Origin: Auritidibacter ignavus
GTDB lineage: Bacteria; Actinomycetota; Actinomycetes; Actinomycetales; Micrococcaceae
Direction: 5' to 3'
Assembly: GCF_003703835.1 (NCBI RefSeq)
Contig: NZ_RDQR01000007.1
Location: 32,052 to 96,051, forward strand
DNA length: 64,000 nt
Of this stretch, positions 9,158-17,667 are shown one piece after another. Under the pieces are notes generated by a model. That model saw only the letters and a list, made by a program, of their open reading frames with translations, did not search any database and was not told the DNA's origin. Position 1 is the first letter of the stretch. Each line of letters starts with the position of its first letter. The translations under genes and the position numbers were made by a program.

Positions 9158-10872
9158 TGCGCACCGTTATCGACTGATTCGCCGTCTGTGCTCGGGGCAC
9201 TGGGGTCGTCGTTGGATCCGCCACCACACATCTCGGGGTTGTCCTGACAGTACTGGCGGTATTCGTCGACGTTCTCGTTGTGTTCTTCCAGAGTGGCGGC
9301 GAATTTGGTTTCCCCAGTCTCAATGTTGACGGTCACCCAGTAGTAGTAGTCGTTGTCCTCTGGCTCTGCCGCCGCATCGAGAGCTTCCAGCGACGGGGAA
9401 CCAATCGGCCCCGGTGGCAACCCGCGGTGGGCGTAGGTGTTGTACTCGTTGGACGCATCCTCACGGTCTTCTGCCGTAAACTGCAGAGACTGGGTGCCCA
9501 GCCCGTAGATCACCGTGGCATCAATCTGCAGGTAGCCGGCGGTTTCGGGGTTGGATGGATCCAGCCGGTTACGGATGATGCCCGAGACGGTCTGGAAGTC
9601 ATCGGTGCGAGCTTCTGCCTGCAGGATCGAGGCGATGGTGACCAGGTCGAATTGGTCGTCCTCATCGGTGATGCCCAGCCGGTCGAACTCTTCCATGGTG
9701 GGCTCGATCATCAACTGCAAGATTTCTTCGGGGCTAGCATCCACGTCAAAACGGTACTCGCCGGTGGCGATATAACCTTCCAGGCTCTCGGCCTGTTCGG
9801 GTAGCCCGTAAGCGGTGGGGTCAGTAGCGGCTTCTTCAACCTCTTCCACCGAGTACTGGGTGGCATCGGCGATGGATTCATAGACCGCATCGATGCGGGT
9901 CCCGGAATTGACTGCGACATAGTTCACCCCGGGGTCTCCAATGCCTAACAGCCTGTCTGCTGCCTCGGAGGCTGACATTTGGCGTTTCATCTCGTAGTCG
10001 CCAGGCTGAATATCTTGAACGCTTTGGGCTTCGTCGAGCGCGTCGGTAAAGGCCCCGGTGGAGGCGACGATGTCTTCTTCCACCAGTCGGTCTCCGATCA
10101 CAATGGGACCCTCACCGGGGTTCACGGTAAAGGTCACCGGTTCTCCTCCGGGTCCCTCGTAGTCGGCATTGGTGCCAGGGATCAGCTGACGCAGTCCGAT
10201 ACCGACCACGGCCAGCAGTCCCACAAATACCACGAAACTTGCCGCCAGCACGAGGTATCGGCGACGCCGGCGCTTGGCACGCTCGGCGGCTTTTTCTTCG
10301 TTCACCACGGTGTACTTTCCGGAGCCGTCGGCCACGGTGAGATACCCCAGTGCCTCGAGTTCCTCGTCTTCGTCATCATCGGCATGATCATGGTCGGATT
10401 CCTCAGCGTCGAAGCCGGGATATTGCCGTCCGTCCTGTGGCAACGGGTCCAAGTCGCCCAGGTCTTGGTTCTGATCTGCCTCGTAGTGGGTGGGTTGGGA
10501 GGTATTGTGCTCGGGCTCTGCTCGGTCATGGTCAGGCTCGGAGGCGTGCTCGGTGGCCGGGACCGGGGCCGGAGCGTTCCCAGAGAGGTCCTCATCGGCC
10601 GCCGAGGCGGCTCTGAGAGCGGCCCAGCGTTGCCGTCGCGTCATCGGCGCTGGCTCGTCAGTCTGTGTACCACCCTCAGCCTTGTTATAAGCCTGGGCGG
10701 TTTGGGTGGTCTGTTCCGGAGTGGTGGCGACACCGTCTTCCGAGGCATCAGCGCGTACCTGTTGCGCACGTCGTGCCAGCTCGGCTGCTTGCTCCCGTTC
10801 GCGACGTTCCCGACGCGTCATCGGTCGCTGTTCGGAAGGTGAGCCGGTACCGGCGGATTGTTCATCCGTCAT
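9154..10872 (-). CDS. mltG: endolytic murein transglycosylase MltG
   Basis: The 572-residue YceG/MltG protein has a long, charged cytoplasmic N-terminus of about 200 residues (two MTRR repeats, acidic low-complexity stretches), one transmembrane helix near residues 206-228, and an extracellular lytic transglycosylase domain. The catalytic glutamate lies in ASILQAEART, near residue 418; QIDATVIYGLG and YNTYAHRGLPPGPIGSPS are family signatures. MltG cuts nascent glycan strands and sets chain length. It overlaps both ruvX and aroE by 4 bp, so the three are coupled. Confidence 0.93.
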   Translation of the reverse strand: MTDEQSAGTGSPSEQRPMTRRERREREQAAELARRAQQVRADASEDGVATTPEQTTQTAQAYNKAEGGTQTDEPAPMTRRQRWAALRAASAADEDLSGNAPAPVPATEHASEPDHDRAEPEHNTSQPTHYEADQNQDLGDLDPLPQDGRQYPGFDAEESDHDHADDDEDEELEALGYLTVADGSGKYTVVNEEKAAERAKRRRRRYLVLAASFVVFVGLLAVVGIGLRQLIPGTNADYEGPGGEPVTFTVNPGEGPIVIGDRLVEEDIVASTGAFTDALDEAQSVQDIQPGDYEMKRQMSASEAADRLLGIGDPGVNYVAVNSGTRIDAVYESIADATQYSVEEVEEAATDPTAYGLPEQAESLEGYIATGEYRFDVDASPEEILQLMIEPTMEEFDRLGITDEDDQFDLVTIASILQAEARTDDFQTVSGIIRNRLDPSNPETAGYLQIDATVIYGLGTQSLQFTAEDREDASNEYNTYAHRGLPPGPIGSPSLEALDAAAEPEDNDYYYWVTVNIETGETKFAATLEEHNENVDEYRQYCQDNPEMCGGGSNDDPSAPSTDGESVDNGAQ

Positions 10873-11438
10873 GACTGTCCTTCCGTTGCTTGTTCGGGTG
10901 CCGGAACCACGCGACGTCCTGCCCGTTGTCCATCGCGTTTCTCCACGGTCAGGGCGTGTTCCAGGATTTCCACAGCTGCGGCCTGGTCAATAACCGACCG
11001 CTGAGAGCGGGCGGAGCGTCCCGCCTGATGGAGTGATTGGGAGGCAAGGACCGTGGAAAGCCGCTCGTCAACCAGGAAAACCTGCACGTGGGCACATTCG
11101 GCGCTCGCGGCAAGTGTATCAGCAAGTCCCTGAGCGTAGTCTTCAGCGTCAGCGGTGGAGGCAGTGGATTGACCGTGTAAGTTGATCGGGTCTCCCACAT
11201 ACACCACGGTCGCTTCCCGGTCTCTGGCGACCGAGTATATGTAGCGCTGATCACCCCCGGAACCGTTGAAATCTCGACGCAGGGTCTTCACCGGGTGAGC
11301 CATAATCCCGTCGGGATCGCTGGCGGCCAGTCCGACGCGGGCGCGCCCGACGTCGACCGCGAGGCGAACTCCGCGGGTAACGGTGCTGTGCGTGTCGGAC
11401 ATCGGTGGGGTGGACTCTCCGTAAGCGGCAGGGGTCAT
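10869..11438 (-). CDS. ruvX: Holliday junction resolvase-like protein RuvX/YqgF
   Basis: The RNase H-like fold is recognised from LAVDVGRARVGLAASD (first catalytic Asp), VFLVDERLST (catalytic Glu) and VIDQAAAVEILE (last Asp). The family is linked to 16S rRNA 5'-end processing and possibly junction cleavage. The frame stays open upstream to 11573 but would overlap alaS by 115 bp, so I started at the first ATG after the alaS stop; an ATG at 11402 (MSDTHS) is an alternative. The ATGA overlap with mltG shows coupling. Confidence 0.88.
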   Translation of the reverse strand: MTPAAYGESTPPMSDTHSTVTRGVRLAVDVGRARVGLAASDPDGIMAHPVKTLRRDFNGSGGDQRYIYSVARDREATVVYVGDPINLHGQSTASTADAEDYAQGLADTLAASAECAHVQVFLVDERLSTVLASQSLHQAGRSARSQRSVIDQAAAVEILEHALTVEKRDGQRAGRRVVPAPEQATEGQS

Positions 11439-11457
11439 AACGGGATGGGTCAGCTGC

Positions 11458-14145
11458 CTAGTGCTGGACGACCTCGTCCCGAATGGCTTGTAACGCGGCG
11501 TCAACCTGGCTGGCATCTTGGCCACCACCCTGAGCGATATCGGGCTTACCACCGCCGCCGCCACCGAGGACACCGGTAGCGGTTTTGACGAGCGTGCCGG
11601 CTTTCAGGCCCTGTTCCTGGGCCTGGTGGTTAGCTGCCACGGCTACCAGCGGACGGGATCCCGCCTCACCAATCAGAGCTACCACCACACTGGCATGTCC
11701 GGCCTGTTCCAGTCGGGCCTTGAGATCCAGCACGGACTGACGCAGATCATCTGCACCGGGAACGTGCCCCAGCGAGGCGGCCACCACGGTGGTGTTGCCG
11801 ATGGTTTCAGCCTGATTGATCAGCCCGGAAGCTACTGCCTGCAGCTGGGCGGATTTCAGGGCGGCGAGTTCTTTTTCAACCTCGCGCAATTTGGCCAGGG
11901 TGGCTTCCACACGGCCGGGCACATCCTCGGCCGGGGCCTTGAGCATTTCGGTGAGCTGATTCATCAGGGTGCGCTCGGCAGCGAAATGCTCGAACGCATC
12001 GTAACCGACCAGCGCCTCCACGCGACGGTTACCGGAGCCCACCGACTGTTCGCCCAGCAACGCCAGGGTGCCAATTTCCGAGGTGGTCGTCACGTGAGTC
12101 CCACCGCAGAGTTCGCGGGACCAGGCGCCGTTCATTTCTACCACGCGCACCCGTTCGCCGTATTTTTCCCCGAACAGGCTCATGGCGCCCATGGCCTTGG
12201 CCTCATCCAGTGAAGTCTCCATGGTCAACACCGGGAAGTTATCGCGAATCGTGGTGTTGGCCAGGCCTTCGATCTCGGCCAGAGCGTTGGGTGAAATGGC
12301 ATCCCGCCACGTGAAGTCGAACCGCAGGTAACCCTCTTTATTGAACGACCCGGCCTGAACTGCGTCATGTCCGAGAATATCGTGCAGGGCGGCATGGATA
12401 ATATGGGTGGCCGAGTGCGCTTTCTGGGCGTCCAACCTGCGTTGCACATCGATCGCACCCACGGCTTCGGCGCCGGCGGGTACTTCACCTTCGGTCACCA
12501 CCGCGGAGTGGACACTGAGCCCCTTGACCGGAGACTGCACGTCAGTAATCTTCAGGACGAAACCGTCACCGGTGATCACACCGGTGTCGGCCGCCTGGCC
12601 ACCGGCTTCGGCGTAGAACGGGGTGGCATCCAGCACCACTTCGACTTCTTGGCCTTGCTCAGCGTAGCTCGCCTCGTGGCCTTCGACCAGCAGTCCGCGA
12701 ATCCGGGATTCGGTGGTGTGCTCGGTATATCCGGTAAAGACCGTGTCGTGGCCCTGATGTAGCTGGTGGTATACCGCAGCATCCGCATGACCGGACTTTT
12801 TGGACTTCGCATCTCGTCGGGCCCGGTCACGTTGCTCGGCCATCAAGGCCCGGAATTTCTCTTCATCGACGCTCACCCCAGCTTCTTCGGCCATTTCCAG
12901 GGTCAGGTCGATGGGGAATCCGTAGGTGTCGTGCAGCTCGAAAGCATCCTGGCCCGATAGCGGGGTGCCAGCGCTCTTGGCAGCGGCCACTGAGTGTTCC
13001 AACCGAGTGGTTCCTGCCGCAATGGTGCGCAAGAAGGCTTTTTCTTCGGCATATGCAATGCGGGAAATCCGGTCGAAGTCGGTCTCAACCTCAGGATAGG
13101 TTCCTTTCATGGCGTCCCGGGAGACCGGTAGCAACTCGGGCAACACCGGCTTGGTGACCCCCATCAGTCGCATCGCGCGTACAGCCCGGCGAATCAGCCG
13201 GCGCAACACATATCCCCCGCCTTCGTTACCGGGGACCACGCCGTCGGAAATCAACATCAGTGAGGACCGGATATGGTCGGCAATGTAGCGCAACCGCACG
13301 TCATTTTCGAACGTGGGGTCCGCAGGGTTCTCGCTGGAGGTGTAGGTGACCTGGGCGAGTTCTGCGGCCCGGTCGAGGACCGGACGCACCTGGTCGGTCT
13401 CGTACATGTTCTCCACGCCCTGCAAGAGCATCGCCAACCGTTCTAGCCCCAGACCGGTGTCGATGTTCTTATTCGCCAGTTCTCCGGCAATGTCAAAGTC
13501 TTCTTTGGTCCGGACCTCGGAGAGCTGATACTGCATGAACACCAGGTTCCAGATCTCCATGAACCGGGTTTCATCCGCGGCCGGTCCCCCGTCCACGCCA
13601 TAGGCCGGACCACGGTCGTAGTAAATCTCGGAGCAGGGTCCGCCCGGGCCGGGCTGACCGGTATTCCAGTAGTTATCAGCTTTTCCAAACCGCTGAATAC
13701 GCTCTTCGGGCAGGCCAACGACATCACGCCAAATGCTAGCTGCTTCCTCATCCTCTTCATAGACGGTGACCCACAGGCGTTCTGGGTCCAGTCCGTATCC
13801 CCCCTGGTCTTGGGGAGTGGTCAGTAGTTCCCACGCAAATTGGATGGCATCTTTTTTAAAGTAATCGCCAAAGGAGAAATTCCCGCACATCTGAAAGAAG
13901 GTTCCGTGGCGGACGGTTTTTCCAACTTCTTCAATGTCGGCGGTGCGAATACATTTCTGCACACTGGCGGCGCGGGTGAATGAGGGGGTTTCCTGGCCGA
14001 GGAAATACGGGATGAAGGGCACCATGCCGGCGATGGTAAACAGCAAGGAGGGGTCAGGAGACACCAACGAGGCTGAAGGCACCACCGTATGGTTCTTGGA
14101 TTCAAAGAAAGCATTCCAACGGCGGGCAATTTCATGCGATTTCAT
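11458..14145 (-). CDS. alaS: alanyl-tRNA synthetase
   Basis: The 895-residue class II synthetase starts with MKSHEIARRWNAFF behind CAAGGA; an in-frame ATG at 14187 is less likely. The catalytic domain (FQMCGNFSFGDYFKKDAI, ERLWVTVYEED, GPGGPCSEIYYDRG) is followed by the tRNA-recognition region, the editing domain with zinc motifs HSATHIIHAAL and ELCGGTHV, and the C-Ala domain ending in the Gly-rich GGGGGGKPDIAQGGG. All expected catalytic and editing residues that I could check are present. Confidence 0.97.
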   Translation of the reverse strand: MKSHEIARRWNAFFESKNHTVVPSASLVSPDPSLLFTIAGMVPFIPYFLGQETPSFTRAASVQKCIRTADIEEVGKTVRHGTFFQMCGNFSFGDYFKKDAIQFAWELLTTPQDQGGYGLDPERLWVTVYEEDEEAASIWRDVVGLPEERIQRFGKADNYWNTGQPGPGGPCSEIYYDRGPAYGVDGGPAADETRFMEIWNLVFMQYQLSEVRTKEDFDIAGELANKNIDTGLGLERLAMLLQGVENMYETDQVRPVLDRAAELAQVTYTSSENPADPTFENDVRLRYIADHIRSSLMLISDGVVPGNEGGGYVLRRLIRRAVRAMRLMGVTKPVLPELLPVSRDAMKGTYPEVETDFDRISRIAYAEEKAFLRTIAAGTTRLEHSVAAAKSAGTPLSGQDAFELHDTYGFPIDLTLEMAEEAGVSVDEEKFRALMAEQRDRARRDAKSKKSGHADAAVYHQLHQGHDTVFTGYTEHTTESRIRGLLVEGHEASYAEQGQEVEVVLDATPFYAEAGGQAADTGVITGDGFVLKITDVQSPVKGLSVHSAVVTEGEVPAGAEAVGAIDVQRRLDAQKAHSATHIIHAALHDILGHDAVQAGSFNKEGYLRFDFTWRDAISPNALAEIEGLANTTIRDNFPVLTMETSLDEAKAMGAMSLFGEKYGERVRVVEMNGAWSRELCGGTHVTTTSEIGTLALLGEQSVGSGNRRVEALVGYDAFEHFAAERTLMNQLTEMLKAPAEDVPGRVEATLAKLREVEKELAALKSAQLQAVASGLINQAETIGNTTVVAASLGHVPGADDLRQSVLDLKARLEQAGHASVVVALIGEAGSRPLVAVAANHQAQEQGLKAGTLVKTATGVLGGGGGGKPDIAQGGGQDASQVDAALQAIRDEVVQH

Positions 14146-14275
14146 GCAACGTGTTCCTTGTACTGTATTTTCTGTTTCGCCACACACGCGTGGCGACTAC
14201 CATGGGCTTGCCGAACGCTCCCCGACGCCGTCACCGTCGCCCGTGCGCCGATTGTCACGGAGACTGGAACCGGGC

Positions 14276-14635
14276 TTACTGCTTCGGGGGGTTGACCGTA
14301 GCGGTCCCTTGAATCGTGGTCATCTGCTGGGCCCGCAGGGTCCGTCGCGGAGCGGTCTGCGTGGTGGTTGGTTGGTCGTGTTCATCTTGGGACCGGAAGG
14401 CGGGAACTTCTTCACGCAACTGGGAGAAGAAGGCTTTAGCACCTTCGGTCACCGCCGTTGCGGTGGCACTGCCGGCCTGGCGTCCGATGTTTTCAGGGCT
14501 CAACGTGGTTCTCAGGGACTCCTCTGCACGCACCACAGCCTCATCACGGCCTTTGCAAATGAGCGTATGTCCAACCCATCCAAGTGCAACTCCCACACCC
14601 AACGTCAGGACCTTGTTGATCACGGAGGTTTCCAA
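14276..14635 (-). CDS. small membrane-anchored protein next to alaS (DUF6167-like position)
   Basis: The 119-residue product has a short N-terminal hydrophobic helix (LTLGVGVALGWVGHTLI), then a helical segment with the pattern LSPENIGRQAGSATATAVTEGAKAFFSQL and a disordered Thr/Gln-rich tail. Actinobacteria commonly carry one or two small proteins of this kind (DUF948- and DUF6167-like) between rpsD and alaS; the helical motif resembles DUF6167. Its function is unknown. It is the last host gene before the prophage and is 130 bp upstream of alaS. Confidence 0.7.
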   Translation of the reverse strand: METSVINKVLTLGVGVALGWVGHTLICKGRDEAVVRAEESLRTTLSPENIGRQAGSATATAVTEGAKAFFSQLREEVPAFRSQDEHDQPTTTQTAPRRTLRAQQMTTIQGTATVNPPKQ

Positions 14636-14790
14636 CCTTTCTCACGAGTTCGCCTAGCAAACACTCGTTTCCGACATGGTTACGAAATGATATCAATCTC
14701 CACTTTACCTTGTCAGCACGCTACCGTGGCGTCACAGGACCCACACTTGTCACACCAGATACCTCGGTTTGAACCTGCCCTTAACCAGCG

Positions 14791-14824
14791 GTACCCCGCT
14801 GGATCCCATCATCCAACGGGGTAC
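14791..14824 (-). terminator. original host rpsD terminator hairpin, stranded by the prophage
   Basis: The palindrome GTACCCCG...CGGGGTAC contains a second nested stem TGGAT...ATCCA around CCCATC. It lies 18 bp outside attL on the host side. If the prophage is removed in silico, this hairpin falls directly behind the rpsD stop codon, so it is most likely the native rpsD terminator. No strong T-run follows on the minus strand, so it may be a weak or factor-assisted terminator. Confidence 0.6.
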
Positions 14825-14842
14825 GCTCCGGTAAGTCCGGGC

Positions 14843-14855
14843 TTAGCGCGAGTAA
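14843..14855. other. attL, 13-bp core (copy of the rpsD 3' end)
   Basis: TTAGCGCGAGTAA here is identical to 54090-54102, where it is the end of rpsD (on the minus strand: last codons Tyr-Ser-Arg and TAA). Sequence on both sides of the two copies differs completely. The copy lies 57 bp from the 3' end of the integrase gene, the expected place for a prophage end. Confidence 0.85.
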
Positions 14856-14893
14856 ACCCCACCACCCCACAAACACGCCACACCGTCAAAACC

Positions 14894-14925
14894 GTGGCGG
14901 TCCTGTGGCGGATTAAAAACCGCCA
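14894..14925. repeat. left integrase arm-type sites
   Basis: Two direct GTGGCGG copies (14894-14900, 14905-14911) and one inverted copy inside AAAAACCGCCA (14915-14925) lie between attL and the integrase stop codon. The same motifs, in the same two orientations, recur just inside attR. Repeats of this kind flanking the core are typical of arm-type binding sites of tyrosine integrases. Binding is inferred. Confidence 0.6.
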
Positions 14926-15983
14926 TCAGCCATAATCGACGCTAACGCCACACCATCAGACGGCATCACATGCGCATACGTACGCAACGTCTCCGTCGCA
15001 TCCTTATGCCCAAGCCTCCGAGCAACCGCCACCACCGACGCGCCACGCGACAACAAAAACGACGCATGAAAATGCCTCAACTGGTGCCACCCAGGCCCAG
15101 CCTCAGGCACCACCGACCGCATACGATGCCACGCCGACAACCGGGCCGACTCAATCAACATGCGACCATCATCATGAAAAATCAGACCCTGATGATTCGC
15201 ACACCCCACCAAACGCTCCATCACATCAACAACACGCCCACCATAATCAACCGTGCGACGAGACGCCACAGTCTTCAACGGACGGTGCACTCTGGCACCC
15301 CTAGACGCCTCCAGTTGTCGATCAACCCTGATCGTTCTCGCCTTCACGTCCACCCTATCTACGGTGACACCAGCCCACTCAGACGGGCGTAAACCAGTGC
15401 CTGCAGCAACTGTCACCGCGTCAGCCCAAATAGTGTCACCAAAAAAGTCCCGCACCCGCTCGACCGTCTCAGTAGTCAAAAACTCCGCATCACCACGCTC
15501 ACGCGCCCTAGGTAACCGCACCCTTGATGTTGGGGACCTACGGATCACCTCATCATCTAAAGCCGTATTGAAAATACTGGATAAATGTCGCAGGTACGTT
15601 TGCATGGTGGACGGCGCTAAAGTTTCCGCCCAGTCGAGCACCATCGCTTGAATGTCAGCACGGGTAATGTCATCCATGACGAGACCACCAATATGCGGAG
15701 ACGACCGTTTAATCACATTCCCGAGCGTCTCCCTGGTGGTAGGAGCCTGGTGCACTTGCGCATCCCTATGGGCTTGAGCATAATCATCAAAGGTGACCCT
15801 GGTCCTAACCGGCCGGTGCGATTGCGCTACCAACCAGGCTTGCGCAGAATCCTTCGTGTCATGCGACGTTTTCCGTTCACGCCCGGCCCCGTCAGTATAA
15901 ACAGCCTGCCACCGTTTCCCCTTCCCATACCTGGCCGTCTTCGTCCGGTCTTTCCGGTGCCACAAATCCACGACCCGCGACAC
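14913..15983 (-). CDS. int: tyrosine integrase
   Basis: The 356-residue recombinase has an N-terminal arm-binding region (about 1-60), a SAM-like core-binding domain (about 61-160) and a catalytic domain. Active-site residues are visible: Arg199 in GTGLRPSE, Lys237, His300 and Arg303 in WHQLRHFHAS, His326 in RRLGHKD and the nucleophile Tyr336 in LRTYAHVM. It would insert and excise the prophage at rpsD. The GTG start overlaps the upstream HTH gene stop by one base, so integrase is translated with the lysogeny operon. Confidence 0.96.
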   Translation of the reverse strand: MSRVVDLWHRKDRTKTARYGKGKRWQAVYTDGAGRERKTSHDTKDSAQAWLVAQSHRPVRTRVTFDDYAQAHRDAQVHQAPTTRETLGNVIKRSSPHIGGLVMDDITRADIQAMVLDWAETLAPSTMQTYLRHLSSIFNTALDDEVIRRSPTSRVRLPRARERGDAEFLTTETVERVRDFFGDTIWADAVTVAAGTGLRPSEWAGVTVDRVDVKARTIRVDRQLEASRGARVHRPLKTVASRRTVDYGGRVVDVMERLVGCANHQGLIFHDDGRMLIESARLSAWHRMRSVVPEAGPGWHQLRHFHASFLLSRGASVVAVARRLGHKDATETLRTYAHVMPSDGVALASIMADGGF

Positions 15984-16345
15984 TAGTTATCACCGCCACG
16001 TAATAACCTGTTTTCCGCTTCCAACACGTGCACACGGTGGGACAACTCCAAGATCAGATCGTGCGTAGACGCCATGGACAGCGGAGAATCGGAGGCCAAA
16101 AGCGCGCTGACCGGCACGCATTCGTCACGGCGCACCACATCGGCCAACACCCCCGGAGCGAACTGTAAGGCAGACTCCAGCGCGGATAGGGTGGAAGCGT
16201 GAGGCTTAGACCGAACCCCCTGCTCAATTTTTGCGACCGTCGCCTCAGACACCCCCGACGCGTGCGAAAGATCAGATTGCGCCCACCCGAGCCGGGCACG
16301 ACCATCACGGACAGCTTTAGCCAACGGCGACACCCTCTCCCCCAT
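15983..16345 (-). CDS. XRE-family HTH regulator
   Basis: About 120 residues. The HTH lies at LGWAQSDLSHASGVSEATVAKIEQG, a clear XRE/Cro-CI type domain; the C-terminus ends in a short coiled coil (LELSHRVHVLEAENRLL) likely used to dimerise. I chose the ATG giving MGERVSPLAKAV; the frame is open further upstream inside the immA-like gene. It overlaps immA by 29 bp and int by 1 bp, so the four genes form one leftward unit. A role controlling int or excision is inferred. Confidence 0.8.
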   Translation of the reverse strand: MGERVSPLAKAVRDGRARLGWAQSDLSHASGVSEATVAKIEQGVRSKPHASTLSALESALQFAPGVLADVVRRDECVPVSALLASDSPLSMASTHDLILELSHRVHVLEAENRLLRGGDN

Positions 16346-16742
16346 CAGGCCACCACCTGGACGCATAAGAGGCCACCATCGACGGGGTGACCTCCAGGTC
16401 GTACGCCACACCCTGCACCGTACGATACACACGGCAAGCAGTCAGAAACCGGCGCGGGCACACCAGGAGCCAATGTGCGAAATAGTCGGCTTCCCGCTCC
16501 GATACGGGTGTCGACGATGTGTGCCCATACACCGCATGACCAATCTCGTGAGCCAACACCGCCGTGCAACGAACCCCAGACAGACCAGGATGTAACCGTA
16601 TGGTCCGTTCTGTGTGATCGTATTCTCCCAACGCGCCAGTGACCGTGTGGGCGCGACGTACAGTTACCCCAATACTGTCGGCAATCATCATTAAATCCAT
16701 GCCCTCCAGCATCAGATGATGCGGGGACAGGATAGCGGTCAC
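16317..16742 (-). CDS. ImmA/IrrE-type metallopeptidase
   Basis: 141 residues with the zinc-peptidase motif AHEIGHAVYGH at about residues 64-74 and a downstream EREAD, the layout of ImmA/IrrE proteins. In ICEBs1 and some prophages such enzymes cleave the neighbouring repressor to trigger induction (established for ImmA/ImmR). Here it overlaps the repressor gene by 4 bp (GTGA), so repressor cleavage is the natural inference for how this phage leaves lysogeny. Confidence 0.88.
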   Translation of the reverse strand: MTAILSPHHLMLEGMDLMMIADSIGVTVRRAHTVTGALGEYDHTERTIRLHPGLSGVRCTAVLAHEIGHAVYGHTSSTPVSEREADYFAHWLLVCPRRFLTACRVYRTVQGVAYDLEVTPSMVASYASRWWPDGGEGVAVG

Positions 16743-17203
16743 GGATCTTGCAAATCAGCGTCCAAAGGTATGTCCGTGTCCCTCTCAGGGTGCGCTGCAA
16801 GTGTCCATTGCTCGCCGGTATCATCAGCTGGTTGTGTGGTGTCATGGTGTGTCCCCTTGTGGTTTGAGCCCGCCAACTCGATGACAAGCTGGCGGACTAG
16901 TTTCTGTTGTGTATCCGTGAGCCCGATAAGCGATTCCTCGAAGCTAGCCCGCTCTCTAACACCAGCAACATTCCGTTCACCATAGGCGGCCTCGTACAGG
17001 TCAGCCTTAGGTATCCCGAGGAGTACGGCGAAAGCGTCGAGAGTGCTCGCGGGAACATGTTTAGGGATTCGACCGCGCCTGTATGCGCTCACCGTCGAGG
17101 GCGATAATTTGAAACCCCGGGCGTTTGCAAGCCTGGACAGCTCGTTCACGCCGATGTCTTTGTCGTCCATCACTTGCACGATGATTTTCGCTAAATCGGT
17201 CAC
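16739..17203 (-). CDS. phage repressor, XRE family (CI-like)
   Basis: The N-terminal HTH spans roughly residues 15-65 (IGVNELSRLANARGFKLSPSTVSAYRRGR). The C-terminal half is polar, with no S24-type protease motif visible, which agrees with inactivation by the adjacent ImmA-like protease and not by RecA-driven self-cleavage. I start at GTG 17203 because AGGTGG is spaced five bases upstream; a GTG three codons earlier is too close to it. It is transcribed leftward from the operator region, as expected for an immunity repressor. Confidence 0.87.
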   Translation of the reverse strand: MTDLAKIIVQVMDDKDIGVNELSRLANARGFKLSPSTVSAYRRGRIPKHVPASTLDAFAVLLGIPKADLYEAAYGERNVAGVRERASFEESLIGLTDTQQKLVRQLVIELAGSNHKGTHHDTTQPADDTGEQWTLAAHPERDTDIPLDADLQDP

Positions 17204-17247
17204 GGCACCCACCTTGACGGTTTTTCACAGACCACACAACTAGCACA

Positions 17248-17366
17248 CTTGCCACTTGTGGCAAGCAATTACAGGCCTGTAATTTGCGTATATCCCAGTA
17301 TTTATAGGGTATCTGACACGCCTGGCATGTTCGGGACTTGCCACCCACTGGCAAGTCGTGTACTGT
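17248..17366. promoter_or_regulatory. immunity operators and divergent early promoters
   Basis: Two related inverted repeats lie between the divergent repressor and cro-like genes: CTTGCCACTTGTGGCAAG (17248-17265) and CTTGCCA-CCCAC-TGGCAAG (17337-17355). A third perfect palindrome, AATTACAGGCCTGTAATT, is at 17267-17284. The right operator overlaps a rightward promoter TTGCCA (17338) - 17 bp - TACTGT (17361). A leftward promoter with TTGCCA inside the left operator is likely (TAGTTG, 16 bp). Repressor bound to both would shut the lytic promoter and control itself. Confidence 0.78.
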
Positions 17367-17400
17367 TATCACTACACGCACACAGTAAGGAGGTGAACAC

Positions 17401-17652
17401 ATGAGAGAACGCACGATCATGGCGGTAAACGCCGAAAACCTCAGACAATACCTAGATGCCATGGGCATGAGTCAGCGAGAACTAGCACGCAGGGCCGGTA
17501 TATCCCACACCCGGGTCCAGCAACTACTCAACGTGAAATCACCAAGCACCGTACAACTAGGCACCGCCGTGAAAATAGAGCGAGCCCTTGGGGCGCCACC
17601 CAGAATTATTTTTATACCCAAGGTATGCACCATTACCACTACCGCCGCATAG
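17401..17652 (+). CDS. Cro-like HTH protein
   Basis: 83 residues, mostly one XRE HTH (MSQRELARRAGISHTRVQQLLN). It is the first gene of the rightward early operon, preceded by AAGGAGG seven bases before ATG and by the promoter that overlaps the right operator. By position and size it is the Cro counterpart of the leftward repressor. The C-terminus is hydrophobic (PPRIIFIPKVCTI). Confidence 0.85.
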   Translation: MRERTIMAVNAENLRQYLDAMGMSQRELARRAGISHTRVQQLLNVKSPSTVQLGTAVKIERALGAPPRIIFIPKVCTITTTAA

Positions 17653-17667
17653 CAGGTGAGGAAAACG

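Noticed and set aside
14660..14912. A tRNA gene as the usual attachment site
   Set aside because: I looked for cloverleaf arms and CCA-side repeats at both prophage ends and found none; the repeat belongs to rpsD.
17267..17284. The 18-bp palindrome as an alternative attachment core
   Set aside because: It is not repeated at the right end and lies between divergent regulators, so an operator is the better reading.
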